Part shown: piece by piece, positions 1 through 5,979 of the stretch | Position numbering within the stretch: position 1 is the stretch's first letter | Layout of the letters: each line of letters opens with the position of its first letter | NCBI GenBank assembly: GCA_051745425.1 | Contig: JBNJEB010000050.1 | Span: 1-10,242, forward strand | DNA: 10,242 nt | Source of the DNA: Halonatronomonas sp051745425 | Lineage (GTDB): Bacteria > Bacillota > Halanaerobiia > Halanaerobiales > Halarsenatibacteraceae | Direction: 5' to 3' | Made by a program: the position numbers and the translations under genes | Notes under the pieces: generated by a model | Told to the model about the DNA's origin: nothing | Seen by the model: the letters and a program-made list of their open reading frames with translations, nothing else | The model's database searches: none

Positions 1-497
1 TTAGCGCCCCGTCTTTTACCACCCTGTTTAACTGTATTAGTTGCTTCATCAAAGATTCTCATAAACGAGATTGGGCCACTGGCTACTCCCCCAGTTGTCT
101 TGACTATATCATTTTTAGGTCGGAGCCGGGAAAAACTAAAACCGGTACCACCTCCACTTTTATGTATTAGAGCAGAATTTTTTATAGCATCAAAAATTCC
201 ATCCATGCTGTCTTCGACTGGAAGAACAAAACAGGCACTTAATTGCTGAAGGTCATTATCAGCATTCATTAGAGTTGGAGAGTTGGGAAGGAATTCTAAT
301 TTAGCCATCATTTCATAAAACTCACTGGCTGTTTCTTCTACAGGCTCATTATATATAGCATTAGCTTCGGCTATATTATTTGCTACTCGCAAAAACATGT
401 CTTTAGGTGTTTCAATAAGATTACCCTCTGGGTCTTTTTTAAGATATCTAGCTTCCAAAATTCGAATACTATTTTCTGTAAGTTCTGGTTCAATCAT
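1..497 (-). CDS. nrdJ: Adenosylcobalamin-dependent (class II) ribonucleotide reductase, N-terminal part
   Basis: The product reduces ribonucleotides to deoxyribonucleotides using a cobalamin-derived radical, without oxygen or a separate radical subunit. Only the first 165 codons are in the window; the reading frame is open at base 1, so the gene continues beyond the left edge (the family is usually 700 to 850 residues or more). Visible RNR landmarks are LPNSPTLMNA at about residues 70-79, QLSACFVLPVEDSM at 86-98 with C89 matching the first of the redox-active cysteines, HKSGGGTGFSFSRLRP at 112-127, and the tail reading VKQGGKRRGA. Together these are typical of the B12-dependent branch rather than class I NrdA/NrdE. 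No ATP-cone precedes the catalytic N-terminal domain. The ATG at 497-495 is chosen because AAAGGTGG (513-506) lies 8 nt upstream. It is transcribed away from the rubrerythrin-like gene and is preceded by two NrdR-like operators. Confidence 0.93.
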   Translation of the reverse strand, partial: MIEPELTENSIRILEARYLKKDPEGNLIETPKDMFLRVANNIAEANAIYNEPVEETASEFYEMMAKLEFLPNSPTLMNADNDLQQLSACFVLPVEDSMDGIFDAIKNSALIHKSGGGTGFSFSRLRPKNDIVKTTGGVASGPISFMRIFDEATNTVKQGGKRRGA

Positions 498-534
498 TTT
501 TATTACCACCTTTACTTTTGATTTGTCTTTTTAT

Positions 535-563
535 ATTATATCAGATATTACTGTTAAATTAAA
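535..563 (-). promoter_or_regulatory. Candidate nrdJ promoter, extended -10 type
   Basis: On the minus strand a perfect TATAAT (540-535) is preceded by TG plus one base (TGATATAAT), an extended -10. A weak -35 hexamer TTTAAT lies at 563-558 with a 17-bp spacer. Transcription would start near 528, giving a leader of about 30 nt. An alternative lies upstream: TTGATT (602-597) and TATATA (580-575), 16 bp apart. There the -10 lies inside one NrdR-like box and the -35 abuts the other. Which is used cannot be decided from sequence alone. Confidence 0.55.
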
Positions 564-570
564 TAATAAA

Positions 571-586
571 TCTCTATATATGGTAC
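571..586. promoter_or_regulatory. NrdR-box-like operator, nrdJ-proximal
   Basis: The 16-mer TCTCTATATATGGTAC matches the published NrdR box (acaCwAtATaTwGtgt) at 11 of 16 positions by my count, including the central ATATAT. Its centre is 32 bp from the centre of the second box, about three helical turns, which is the usual phasing of paired NrdR sites. It lies about 74 bp upstream of the nrdJ start. It is weaker than its partner, and the spacing is what makes it credible. Confidence 0.62.
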
Positions 587-602
587 TATTTTTTAAAATC
601 AA

Positions 603-618
603 CCACAATATATCGTGG
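603..618. promoter_or_regulatory. NrdR-box-like operator, nrdJ-distal, inside a 22-bp near-perfect palindrome
   Basis: The 16-mer CCACAATATATCGTGG matches the NrdR consensus acaCwAtATaTwGtgt at 13 of 16 positions. It is the core of a longer palindrome at 600-621 with arms CAACCAC and GTGGTTG around a central ATATAT; only one pair of positions breaks the symmetry. NrdR is the ATP/dATP-sensing repressor of ribonucleotide reductase genes, and its gene is not in this window. The site lies between nrdJ and the rubrerythrin-like gene, and by content nrdJ is the expected target. Confidence 0.75.
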
Positions 619-634
619 TTGTAGTTTTCTTGAA

Positions 635-652
635 AGATATTTATTGATATCT
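635..652. repeat. Short inverted repeat overlapping the -35 of the rubrerythrin-like gene
   Basis: AGATAT (635-640) and ATATCT (647-652) form an inverted repeat around a 6-bp spacer. The right part overlaps the proposed -35 box (644-649) of the downstream diiron-protein gene, where a repressor would act. The repeat is AT-rich and short, so it could be chance. It does not clearly fit the NrdR, PerR or Fur consensus. Confidence 0.3.
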
Positions 653-672
653 ATTCTTTGATAATGTAAGAT
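644..672 (+). promoter_or_regulatory. Candidate promoter of the rubrerythrin-like gene
   Basis: TTGATA (644-649) and TAAGAT (667-672) are 17 bp apart and would place the start of transcription near 680, about 40 nt before the start codon. The -10 matches the consensus at only 4 of 6 positions. The region is AT-rich, so other pairings are possible. Confidence 0.4.
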
Positions 673-719
673 AATATATAGTAGTGAGAAACTAAAATAG
701 CTTAATAGGAGGATGAATA

Positions 720-1199
720 ATGTTAAACCAACAATTTAGCAAAATGGAAGTTATAGAGATGGCTAAAGATATTGAAAAAAGGGGTCTGAATTTTTATAGG
801 TCTCAGGCAGACAAGACAGATAATGAGGAAGTTAGAGAATTGTTTATAAGACTGGCTGGAGATGAAAAGGATCATTTTGAAAGATTTAATAATTTAGGTA
901 AATCTATAAAAGAAAATTCAAATGTAAAAGAAGACCATGTTTATAATGAAGAGGTAAGTACTTATCTTAATGCTTTAGTTGAATTTGCAGTCTTTCCAGG
1001 GGATGAATTAATTGATAAAGAGTTTGCTTCAATAGAGGAAGTCTTAAAACTAGCAATTCAGGCAGAGAAGGATTCAATTCTGCTTTATACTGAAATGCTG
1101 GATAACCATTCTGGTGATACAGTTGATATAATAAAAAAATTAATTGATGAAGAAAAGCAGCATCTGTTAGATTTAGTTAAATTAGATGCAAGCTTATAA
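720..1199 (+). CDS. Rubrerythrin-like ferritin-family diiron protein (no rubredoxin domain)
   Basis: This 159-residue protein is predicted to be a four-helix bundle binding a di-iron centre, probably acting on peroxide or in iron handling in the cytoplasm. The iron-ligand pattern is complete: E19 in the first helix, E49-x-x-H52 in the second, E116 in the third and E145-x-x-H148 in the fourth. It lacks the CxxC pairs of a rubredoxin domain, so it is a stand-alone ferritin-like domain and not classical rubrerythrin. The electron donor is unknown. A strong AGGAGG (707-712) sits 7 nt before the ATG. It is divergent from nrdJ, and a GIY-YIG gene follows after 5 nt, so the two are probably cotranscribed. 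A role in oxidative stress is inferred from the family; the exact reaction cannot be read from sequence. Confidence 0.82.
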   Translation: MLNQQFSKMEVIEMAKDIEKRGLNFYRSQADKTDNEEVRELFIRLAGDEKDHFERFNNLGKSIKENSNVKEDHVYNEEVSTYLNALVEFAVFPGDELIDKEFASIEEVLKLAIQAEKDSILLYTEMLDNHSGDTVDIIKKLIDEEKQHLLDLVKLDASL

Positions 1200-1204
1200 T
1201 TAAA

Positions 1205-1456
1205 ATGGACTATGTCTATATTGTTAAATGCACTGATGATAGCCTTTATACCGGATATACTAATGATCCGCCAAGAAGGATAGCAGAGCATAATTCTGGT
1301 ACCGGAGCTAAGTATACTAGAGGAAGAGGGCCGGTAAAACTGGTTTATTTAGAGGAATTTTCTAATAAGAGTGAAGCAATGAAGAGAGAATATGAGATTA
1401 AACAACTTTCCAGGCCAGAAAAATTAGAACTGATAAGAAAAGGGACAGTAAGCTAA
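1205..1456 (+). CDS. Small GIY-YIG domain protein (YhbQ/YazA, UPF0213 type)
   Basis: This 83-residue single-domain protein belongs to the small GIY-YIG nuclease-like family. The two halves of the signature are visible as YVYIVKC (residues 3-9) and SLYTGYT (13-19), followed by R24/R25 and H29 in RRIAEHNSG. The metal-binding glutamate is expected in AMKREYEIK (58-66), most likely E62. The length matches the stand-alone YhbQ/YazA group, whose members are poorly characterised DNA-related proteins. It starts 5 nt after the rubrerythrin-like gene, with no recognisable Shine-Dalgarno upstream, so translation probably relies on coupling to the previous gene. Its stop codon lies within the terminator hairpin. 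Substrate and physiological role are unknown. Confidence 0.87.
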   Translation: MDYVYIVKCTDDSLYTGYTNDPPRRIAEHNSGTGAKYTRGRGPVKLVYLEEFSNKSEAMKREYEIKQLSRPEKLELIRKGTVS

Positions 1457-1474
1457 CTGTCCCTTTAAATTTTT
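1439..1474. terminator. Bidirectional intrinsic terminator between converging operons
   Basis: An 11-bp perfect stem (1439-1449 with 1456-1466, arm AAAGGGACAGT) closes a 6-nt loop. On the plus strand it is followed by AAATTTTT (1467-1474), ending the rubrerythrin/GIY-YIG transcript. On the minus strand the hairpin is followed by a short T-rich tail (TTTTCTT), so it can also end the iscS-thiI-murB transcript about 19 nt after the murB stop. The GIY-YIG stop codon TAA (1454-1456) is inside the hairpin. Confidence 0.85.
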
Positions 1475-1484
1475 AGATATTAAA

Positions 1485-2420
1485 TTAATTGTCCAGTTCA
1501 GGTAATTTATCAAATTGGCCTAAGAATCGGGGCTCAGGATATAACTGGATATCAAACTTATTTTTGACCTGGTTTTGGACAGTGATCATTAAATCAATAA
1601 TATCTGCAGCCCTGGCATTATTATAATTTATAATAAAGCCGGCATGCTTGTTTGAAACCATAGCCCCACCTGATTTTTGACCCTTTAAACCAGTTTCTTC
1701 GATAAGTGAACCGGCATAATTATCTGGAGGCCTCTTAAAAGCGCTACCAGCACTTGGGTAATCCATAGGTTGTTTGGCCCAGCGTTTTTCGTTTAATTCT
1801 TCCATTTTATTTTTTATATCTGATTTAGGGGCAGGATTTAAATCCAGGATTGCTTCTAAAGCTATTAGATCATTTTCCTGAAGAAGACTATGACGATAAC
1901 CTAAATCTAATTTATCTTTGGGATATTCGATAATACCTTTATCACTGGAAAATAATTTAACTTTTTTGATTACCTGCTTCATTTCTCCACCATATGCTCC
2001 TGCATTCATAAATATTGCTCCGCCGAGACTTCCAGGGATACCACAGGCAAATTCCATTCCTGTAAGATTGTTATCAGCGATTTCATTACATAGTTTTTCT
2101 AAAGAGATTCCTGTTTCAGCGATAACTTTATTGTCCTGAAAACTGACTTTATTTAATTTAGCCATAGCTATAATTGCTCCTTTAAAACCTTTATCTGAAA
2201 CAATTATATTACTGCCTCCGCCTAAAACAAAATACTTAATTTTAAATTCATTAACAAGTTCTAAAGATTTAATTAAGCTGGATTTGTCTGTTGGTTCAAT
2301 AAAAATGCTGGCAGGACCACCGACTTCAAAAGAGGTATGTTTTGAGAGGGGTTCATTTTCTTTAAAGCTTATCCTGGCTTTCTTTAATTTCTTTTTGAGT
2401 AAACTGATTTTATCTGACAT
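1485..2420 (-). CDS. murB: UDP-N-acetylenolpyruvoylglucosamine reductase
   Basis: MurB reduces UDP-GlcNAc-enolpyruvate to UDP-MurNAc with NADPH and FAD in the cytoplasm, the second committed step of peptidoglycan precursor synthesis. The 311-residue length fits the shorter (type II) enzymes. Visible landmarks are the FAD-binding HTSFEVGGPA (28-37) and VLGGGSN (65-71), the CGIPGSLGGAIFMNAGAYGGEM stretch around 126-147, Y175-R176 in the GYRHS motif, the proton-donating serine S226 in PSAGSAFK, and E296 in YPEPRFLG near the C-terminus. All catalytic positions appear intact. It is the last gene of the iscS-thiI-murB operon, starting 3 nt after the thiI stop. Its Shine-Dalgarno (AAGGAG) lies within the end of thiI, implying translational coupling. 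A terminator hairpin follows about 19 nt downstream. Confidence 0.96.
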   Translation of the reverse strand: MSDKISLLKKKLKKARISFKENEPLSKHTSFEVGGPASIFIEPTDKSSLIKSLELVNEFKIKYFVLGGGSNIIVSDKGFKGAIIAMAKLNKVSFQDNKVIAETGISLEKLCNEIADNNLTGMEFACGIPGSLGGAIFMNAGAYGGEMKQVIKKVKLFSSDKGIIEYPKDKLDLGYRHSLLQENDLIALEAILDLNPAPKSDIKNKMEELNEKRWAKQPMDYPSAGSAFKRPPDNYAGSLIEETGLKGQKSGGAMVSNKHAGFIINYNNARAADIIDLMITVQNQVKNKFDIQLYPEPRFLGQFDKLPELDN

Positions 2421-2423
2421 TAA

Positions 2424-3629
2424 TTAATTCTCTCCTTGAATTCTTTCTTTTTCAATATCTGCAAATGCTTCTTCAATCAGAGGTTTAAAATTGAGATTGC
2501 TTTCAGTCTGTTCTGTTCTTTTTAGCCTCGGCCTGGTAATTGGGCTATCAGGTAAAAATAATGAACAGCAATCTTCAAAGGGTAAAGTTGAAGTTTCATA
2601 GGTTCCGATTTCCTTTGCCTCTTTGATGATATCATCTTTGTCTCGGGTTATTAATGGCCTGAGGAGAGGCAGTTCGGCAACATCACCGATTGTTCTCAGG
2701 CTTGCTAGTGTCTGGCTGGCAACCTGGCCAACACTATCTCCAGTGATTAAAGCCTGGGCATTTATTTCTAGACCTAATTTAGAAGCTAATCTCAGCATCA
2801 TTCTTCTTAAAATAGTAATAGAATAATCATCATGACAGCTTTTATGAATTTCTTTCTGTAACTTTGTTATATTTACAATATAGAGGTTTGTATCGCCATT
2901 ATATTTTGCCAGGACTTTTGCAAGCTCTCTCACTTTTTCAAGATTTCGTTCACCTGTATAAGGCGGTGTATGAAAATGAATAAAGTTTAATTTTACCCCC
3001 CGGCGAATCATCTCCCAGCCTGCAACTGGGCTGTCTATTCCTCCTGAAAGCAGTAATAAAGCAGATTCAGCACTGCCTACAGGTAGACCTCCTGTTCCTG
3101 CATAGGTATCTATAAATAAATAGATACCACTTTTGCGGATATCCAGCTCCAGTGTTATATCAGGATTATCTAAATCTACAGATAGCTGTTCATTGTCACC
3201 CTGATTAATTTTTTCATGAATATGCCCGCCTACTTTTCTACTAACCTGGGGGCTTTCTAAGGGGAAACCTTTATTTGCTCGATTTGTTCTAACTCTAAAA
3301 GTTGAAGGCAAGGCTGGATTCTTTTTTTGAAAAAGTTGCAATGCAGTTTCACTTAAATCTTTAATTTCACTTTCAGGCTCTAATTTAACTGCTGGACTGA
3401 AAGAGACTATTCCTGGAACAGTTTTTAATGTTTCTATAACTTCCTGGCTGATTTCTGATTTTTCTTCTTCAAAATATAAAAAGAATCTCCCAAATGTTCT
3501 ATCCAGGTTAAAATCTAATTTATTTTCAAGTCGTCTCTCTAAATCCTCAGCCAGGGCATCGGCAAACTTTGAAAAGTTATGGCCTTTAAGCCCCATTTCA
3601 CCATATCTAATTATAATTAATTTATACAT
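2424..3629 (-). CDS. thiI: tRNA uracil 4-sulfurtransferase ThiI
   Basis: ThiI adenylates U8 of tRNA and transfers sulfur from a cysteine desulfurase persulfide to give 4-thiouridine; the family also contributes sulfur to the thiamine thiazole. The 401 residues show an N-terminal ferredoxin-like domain (about 1-60, with YGEMGLKGHN), a THUMP domain (about 61-165) and a PP-loop ATPase domain with SGGIDSP at 195-201 and GDSVGQVASQT at 297-307. A double cysteine in FEDCCSLF (C354, C355) lies where family members carry the conserved cysteine of this region. There is no C-terminal rhodanese domain, unlike E. coli ThiI but like the Bacillus type, so the partner desulfurase must deliver sulfur directly. 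That partner is the gene just upstream, 17 nt away. AGGAG precedes the ATG by 7 nt. Confidence 0.95.
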   Translation of the reverse strand: MYKLIIIRYGEMGLKGHNFSKFADALAEDLERRLENKLDFNLDRTFGRFFLYFEEEKSEISQEVIETLKTVPGIVSFSPAVKLEPESEIKDLSETALQLFQKKNPALPSTFRVRTNRANKGFPLESPQVSRKVGGHIHEKINQGDNEQLSVDLDNPDITLELDIRKSGIYLFIDTYAGTGGLPVGSAESALLLLSGGIDSPVAGWEMIRRGVKLNFIHFHTPPYTGERNLEKVRELAKVLAKYNGDTNLYIVNITKLQKEIHKSCHDDYSITILRRMMLRLASKLGLEINAQALITGDSVGQVASQTLASLRTIGDVAELPLLRPLITRDKDDIIKEAKEIGTYETSTLPFEDCCSLFLPDSPITRPRLKRTEQTESNLNFKPLIEEAFADIEKERIQGEN

Positions 3630-3646
3630 TTAATCACTCCTGTATT

Positions 3647-4780
3647 TTATAATAAAAAGTTGAGCTCTTCTTTTAAAATATTTATCAGTTTATCAGCTTC
3701 TTTTTGGGTATTAAATTTTGATAAACTGATTCTAATCGAACTTGATGTAATTTCTTCATCCAGACCCATTGCTTCCAATACATGATCAGTTTTGATATTA
3801 CTGACTCCACAGGCAGAACCACTTGATATGGCAATACCTTTTTGATTTAAGGCATTTACTATAACTTCTCCTGGAACCCCTGGAATAGAAGCATTAACAA
3901 TGTGGGGAGCAGACTTATCTGGTGTATTTATAATAATTTCTGGTATTTCTTTTTCAAGTCTATTAATTATATGTTTTTTAATAGCGTTAATTGGATTATT
4001 ATAATCATTAGATTTATTTAATTCTTCCATAGCTTTTGCCATGCCAGCTATTCCTGGAAGATTTTCTGTTCCGCTCCTTAATTTGCGTTCCTGACCACCA
4101 CCATATAAGATTGGCTCTACATAATGATCTTTATTTAAATATATAAAACCAGTTCCCTTTGGACCATGAAATTTATGACCACTAAAGCTGGCTAAATCTA
4201 TTTCCCATTCTCCAGGCAAACATTCTACCTTTCCCAGTGCCTGGATCATATCGCTATGGATAATAATTTTTTCATTTAATTTCCTGGCTTTCTGGCTGAT
4301 TTCTTTGATTGGCTGGATAGCACCTGTAATATTATTGACATACATAATAGATATTAAGATTGTATTATCTCTTATTTCAGATATTACATCTTTAGGGTTT
4401 ATTATTCCAGAAGAATCAGGTTTAACCATTGTGATTTCATAGCCTGCTTCTTTTAACTGATCAAGTTGTTTATAAATAGAAGGATGTTCTATCTGACTGG
4501 AAATTATATGGCATCCTCTCCCGGAACGAATACCTGCAGCCCCCTGGATAGCAAGATTATTTGCCTCTGTGCCCCCGGAGGTAAAGAGAATCTGCTCGGA
4601 ATTAACTTTTAGATAATCAGCAATAATTTTGCGGCTTTCTTTTAAGACTTTATCAGCTTCAATTCCTTTATTATGAATTGATGAAGGATTTCCGTAACTT
4701 TCTGTCATTACTTTATAAGCAGTTTCTGCAGCCTTTTTTGATACACTGGTTGTAGCTGCATTGTCAAAATACATATCCAT
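3647..4780 (-). CDS. Cysteine desulfurase, NifS/IscS-like
   Basis: This PLP enzyme converts cysteine to alanine and carries the sulfur as a persulfide. The 377 residues contain YFDNAATT (4-11), GGTEANNLA (69-77), E98-H99-P100 near the cofactor ring, D177 and Q180, the PLP lysine K203 in SGHK, RSGTEN (235-240), and the persulfide-forming C324 in SSGSAC. It is first in an operon with thiI and murB, so ThiI is its probable sulfur acceptor, comparable to the NifZ-ThiI pair of Bacillus. No iscU, iscA or iscR lies nearby, so a dedicated Fe-S role is not supported by context. The start ATG (4780-4778) has a GGAG about 11 nt upstream; a second ATG two codons in is possible. A general iscS role for the cell cannot be excluded. 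Confidence 0.93.
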   Translation of the reverse strand: MDMYFDNAATTSVSKKAAETAYKVMTESYGNPSSIHNKGIEADKVLKESRKIIADYLKVNSEQILFTSGGTEANNLAIQGAAGIRSGRGCHIISSQIEHPSIYKQLDQLKEAGYEITMVKPDSSGIINPKDVISEIRDNTILISIMYVNNITGAIQPIKEISQKARKLNEKIIIHSDMIQALGKVECLPGEWEIDLASFSGHKFHGPKGTGFIYLNKDHYVEPILYGGGQERKLRSGTENLPGIAGMAKAMEELNKSNDYNNPINAIKKHIINRLEKEIPEIIINTPDKSAPHIVNASIPGVPGEVIVNALNQKGIAISSGSACGVSNIKTDHVLEAMGLDEEITSSSIRISLSKFNTQKEADKLINILKEELNFLL

Positions 4781-4822
4781 AATTTAATCAACTCCGTAAT
4801 TGTTTAACTGATTTTCTCGTTT

Positions 4823-4851
4823 ATTATACCATATAGTTGAATACATTTAAA
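4823..4851 (-). promoter_or_regulatory. Candidate promoter of the iscS-thiI-murB operon
   Basis: On the minus strand TATAAT (4828-4823) is perfect and carries an upstream TG plus one base (TGGTATAAT). TTTAAA (4851-4846) is a 4-of-6 match to the -35 with a 17-bp spacer. The predicted start, near 4816, gives a leader of about 36 nt. No IscR-like or other operator is evident. Confidence 0.65.
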
Positions 4852-4869
4852 TTCTTTGCCTGTTACATC

Positions 4870-4898
4870 TTGCATAGACCTTTATAGCAGGATATAAT
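4870..4898 (+). promoter_or_regulatory. Candidate promoter of the tatD operon
   Basis: TTGCAT (4870-4875) and a perfect TATAAT (4893-4898) are separated by exactly 17 bp. Transcription would start near 4905, about 33 nt before the tatD start. It is back to back with the iscS promoter in a 157-bp intergenic region that holds no other recognisable structure. Confidence 0.68.
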
Positions 4899-4937
4899 AG
4901 GAACAAAGAATTATAGAAAATAGAAAGGTGATAATAA

Positions 4938-5708
4938 ATGGAGTTATTTGACAGTCATGCACATATAGACTTTCCAAGATATAATAAAGATAGAAAGAAA
5001 GTGATTGAAAGGGCTCGAGCAGAAGGGGTTAAATATATTTTGAACTGCGGTGCTGATTTAGAATCCAGCCAGAGAGCTGTAAAATTAGCAGATGAATTTG
5101 AGGGGATCTATGCGGCAGTCGGTATTCATCCCCATGAAGCATCCCTCTATAGTATTGAAATTGCTAAAAAGCTTCAAAAACTGGCAGAGAATAAAATAGT
5201 TGTAGCATTTGGTGAAATAGGTCTGGACTATCATTATGATAATTCACCAAGAGATGAGCAGCGCCAGGCTTTTAGAGCTCAATTAAGACTTGCAGAAAGC
5301 CTGAATTTGCCAGTCATAATTCATAGTAGAGAGGCTGAGGAAGATACAATAAATATTTTGAGAGAGGAATGGGACCCTGAGAATGGAGGTGTAGTTCATT
5401 GTTATTCCAGTAGTTCAGAAATGGCTAAAGATTTATTAGATTTGAATTTTCATATTGGTTTTACTGGACTAATTACTTTTAAAAATCTTGAATGGTTAAG
5501 AAGAATAGTTAGTAATACCCCGATTAAGAGAATTTTAGTTGAAACAGATTCGCCATATATGTCACCTGAACCTTTTCGTGGCCGGAGAAATGAGCCTGCC
5601 AGAGTAAAAGAGGTTGCCAGGCAGGTAGCGGAATGCCATAACCTTACAATTGAGAAGACAGCAGAAATAACTACTCAAAATGGTTTGAAACTCTTTAAAA
5701 TAAATTAA
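4938..5708 (+). CDS. tatD: TatD-family metal-dependent deoxyribonuclease
   Basis: TatD proteins are cytoplasmic TIM-barrel hydrolases of the amidohydrolase superfamily with 3'-5' exonuclease or deoxyribonuclease activity, implicated in DNA repair and DNA degradation. The 256-residue length is normal. All metal ligands are visible: H7-x-H9 in DSHAHIDF, E93 in FGEIGLDYH, H129 in VIIHSRE, H154 in VHCYSSS and D204 in VETDSPYMSP. The downstream FRGRRNEP (213-220) is also characteristic. The ATG follows AAAGGTGAT (4924-4932) at good spacing, downstream of a clear promoter. It is the first gene of a long plus-strand operon; a DUF2905 gene follows after 15 nt. The natural substrate in this organism is not known. 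Confidence 0.94.
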   Translation: MELFDSHAHIDFPRYNKDRKKVIERARAEGVKYILNCGADLESSQRAVKLADEFEGIYAAVGIHPHEASLYSIEIAKKLQKLAENKIVVAFGEIGLDYHYDNSPRDEQRQAFRAQLRLAESLNLPVIIHSREAEEDTINILREEWDPENGGVVHCYSSSSEMAKDLLDLNFHIGFTGLITFKNLEWLRRIVSNTPIKRILVETDSPYMSPEPFRGRRNEPARVKEVARQVAECHNLTIEKTAEITTQNGLKLFKIN

Positions 5709-5723
5709 TCCAGGTGATTAAAT

Positions 5724-5954
5724 GTGTATGATCTTGAAACTCTCGGTAGACTAATAATAGGGATAGGTTTACTTCTGGTTTTAATTGGCCTTATTGTATT
5801 ATCAGGTTTAGATCTATTTAATTGGTTTGGAAATTTACCAGGAGATATTAGAATTGAAAGAGATAATTTTAATTTATATTTTCCGATTACTACAATGATT
5901 CTCCTGAGTCTTATTTTAAATCTGGCTTTGAGAATAATTAATTATTTTTTCTAA
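5724..5954 (+). CDS. DUF2905 family small membrane protein
   Basis: This 76-residue protein matches the DUF2905 family of uncharacterised two-helix membrane proteins. A first hydrophobic helix spans about residues 8-30 and a second about 53-74. They are separated by the family hallmark GNLPGDIRIERDNF (36-49), which precedes YFP (52-54). The loop is charged and the protein has no signal peptide cleavage site that I can see. The start is GTG (5724-5726) with AGGTGAT (5712-5718) 5 nt upstream; the overlapping ATG at 5722 is out of frame and runs into a stop after 10 codons. It sits 15 nt behind tatD and 25 nt before the D-amino acid transaminase. Function unknown. Confidence 0.88.
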   Translation: MYDLETLGRLIIGIGLLLVLIGLIVLSGLDLFNWFGNLPGDIRIERDNFNLYFPITTMILLSLILNLALRIINYFF

Positions 5955-5979
5955 AAAACTGAAATAGGTGGTAATATTA

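Noticed and set aside
397..624. Plus-strand open frame of 75 codons
   Set aside because: It runs antisense through the start of nrdJ and across the promoter and NrdR-like boxes, has no ribosome binding site and encodes a low-complexity hydrophobic peptide.
498..719. Cobalamin riboswitch upstream of the B12-dependent nrdJ
   Set aside because: No B12-box-like sequence or suitable set of stems is visible, and the candidate promoters leave only a short leader.
720..1199. Classical rubrerythrin
   Set aside because: There is no rubredoxin domain or CxxC pair, so only the ferritin-like diiron domain can be claimed.
4781..4937. IscR operator or T-box/riboswitch between iscS and tatD
   Set aside because: Only two back-to-back promoters and short leaders are seen; no palindrome or conserved RNA element is recognisable.
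5968..5979. Longer GTG start for the D-amino acid transaminase
   Set aside because: The GTG lies inside the AGGTGGT ribosome binding site of the ATG at 5980, and the Bacillus enzyme N-terminus aligns from that ATG.
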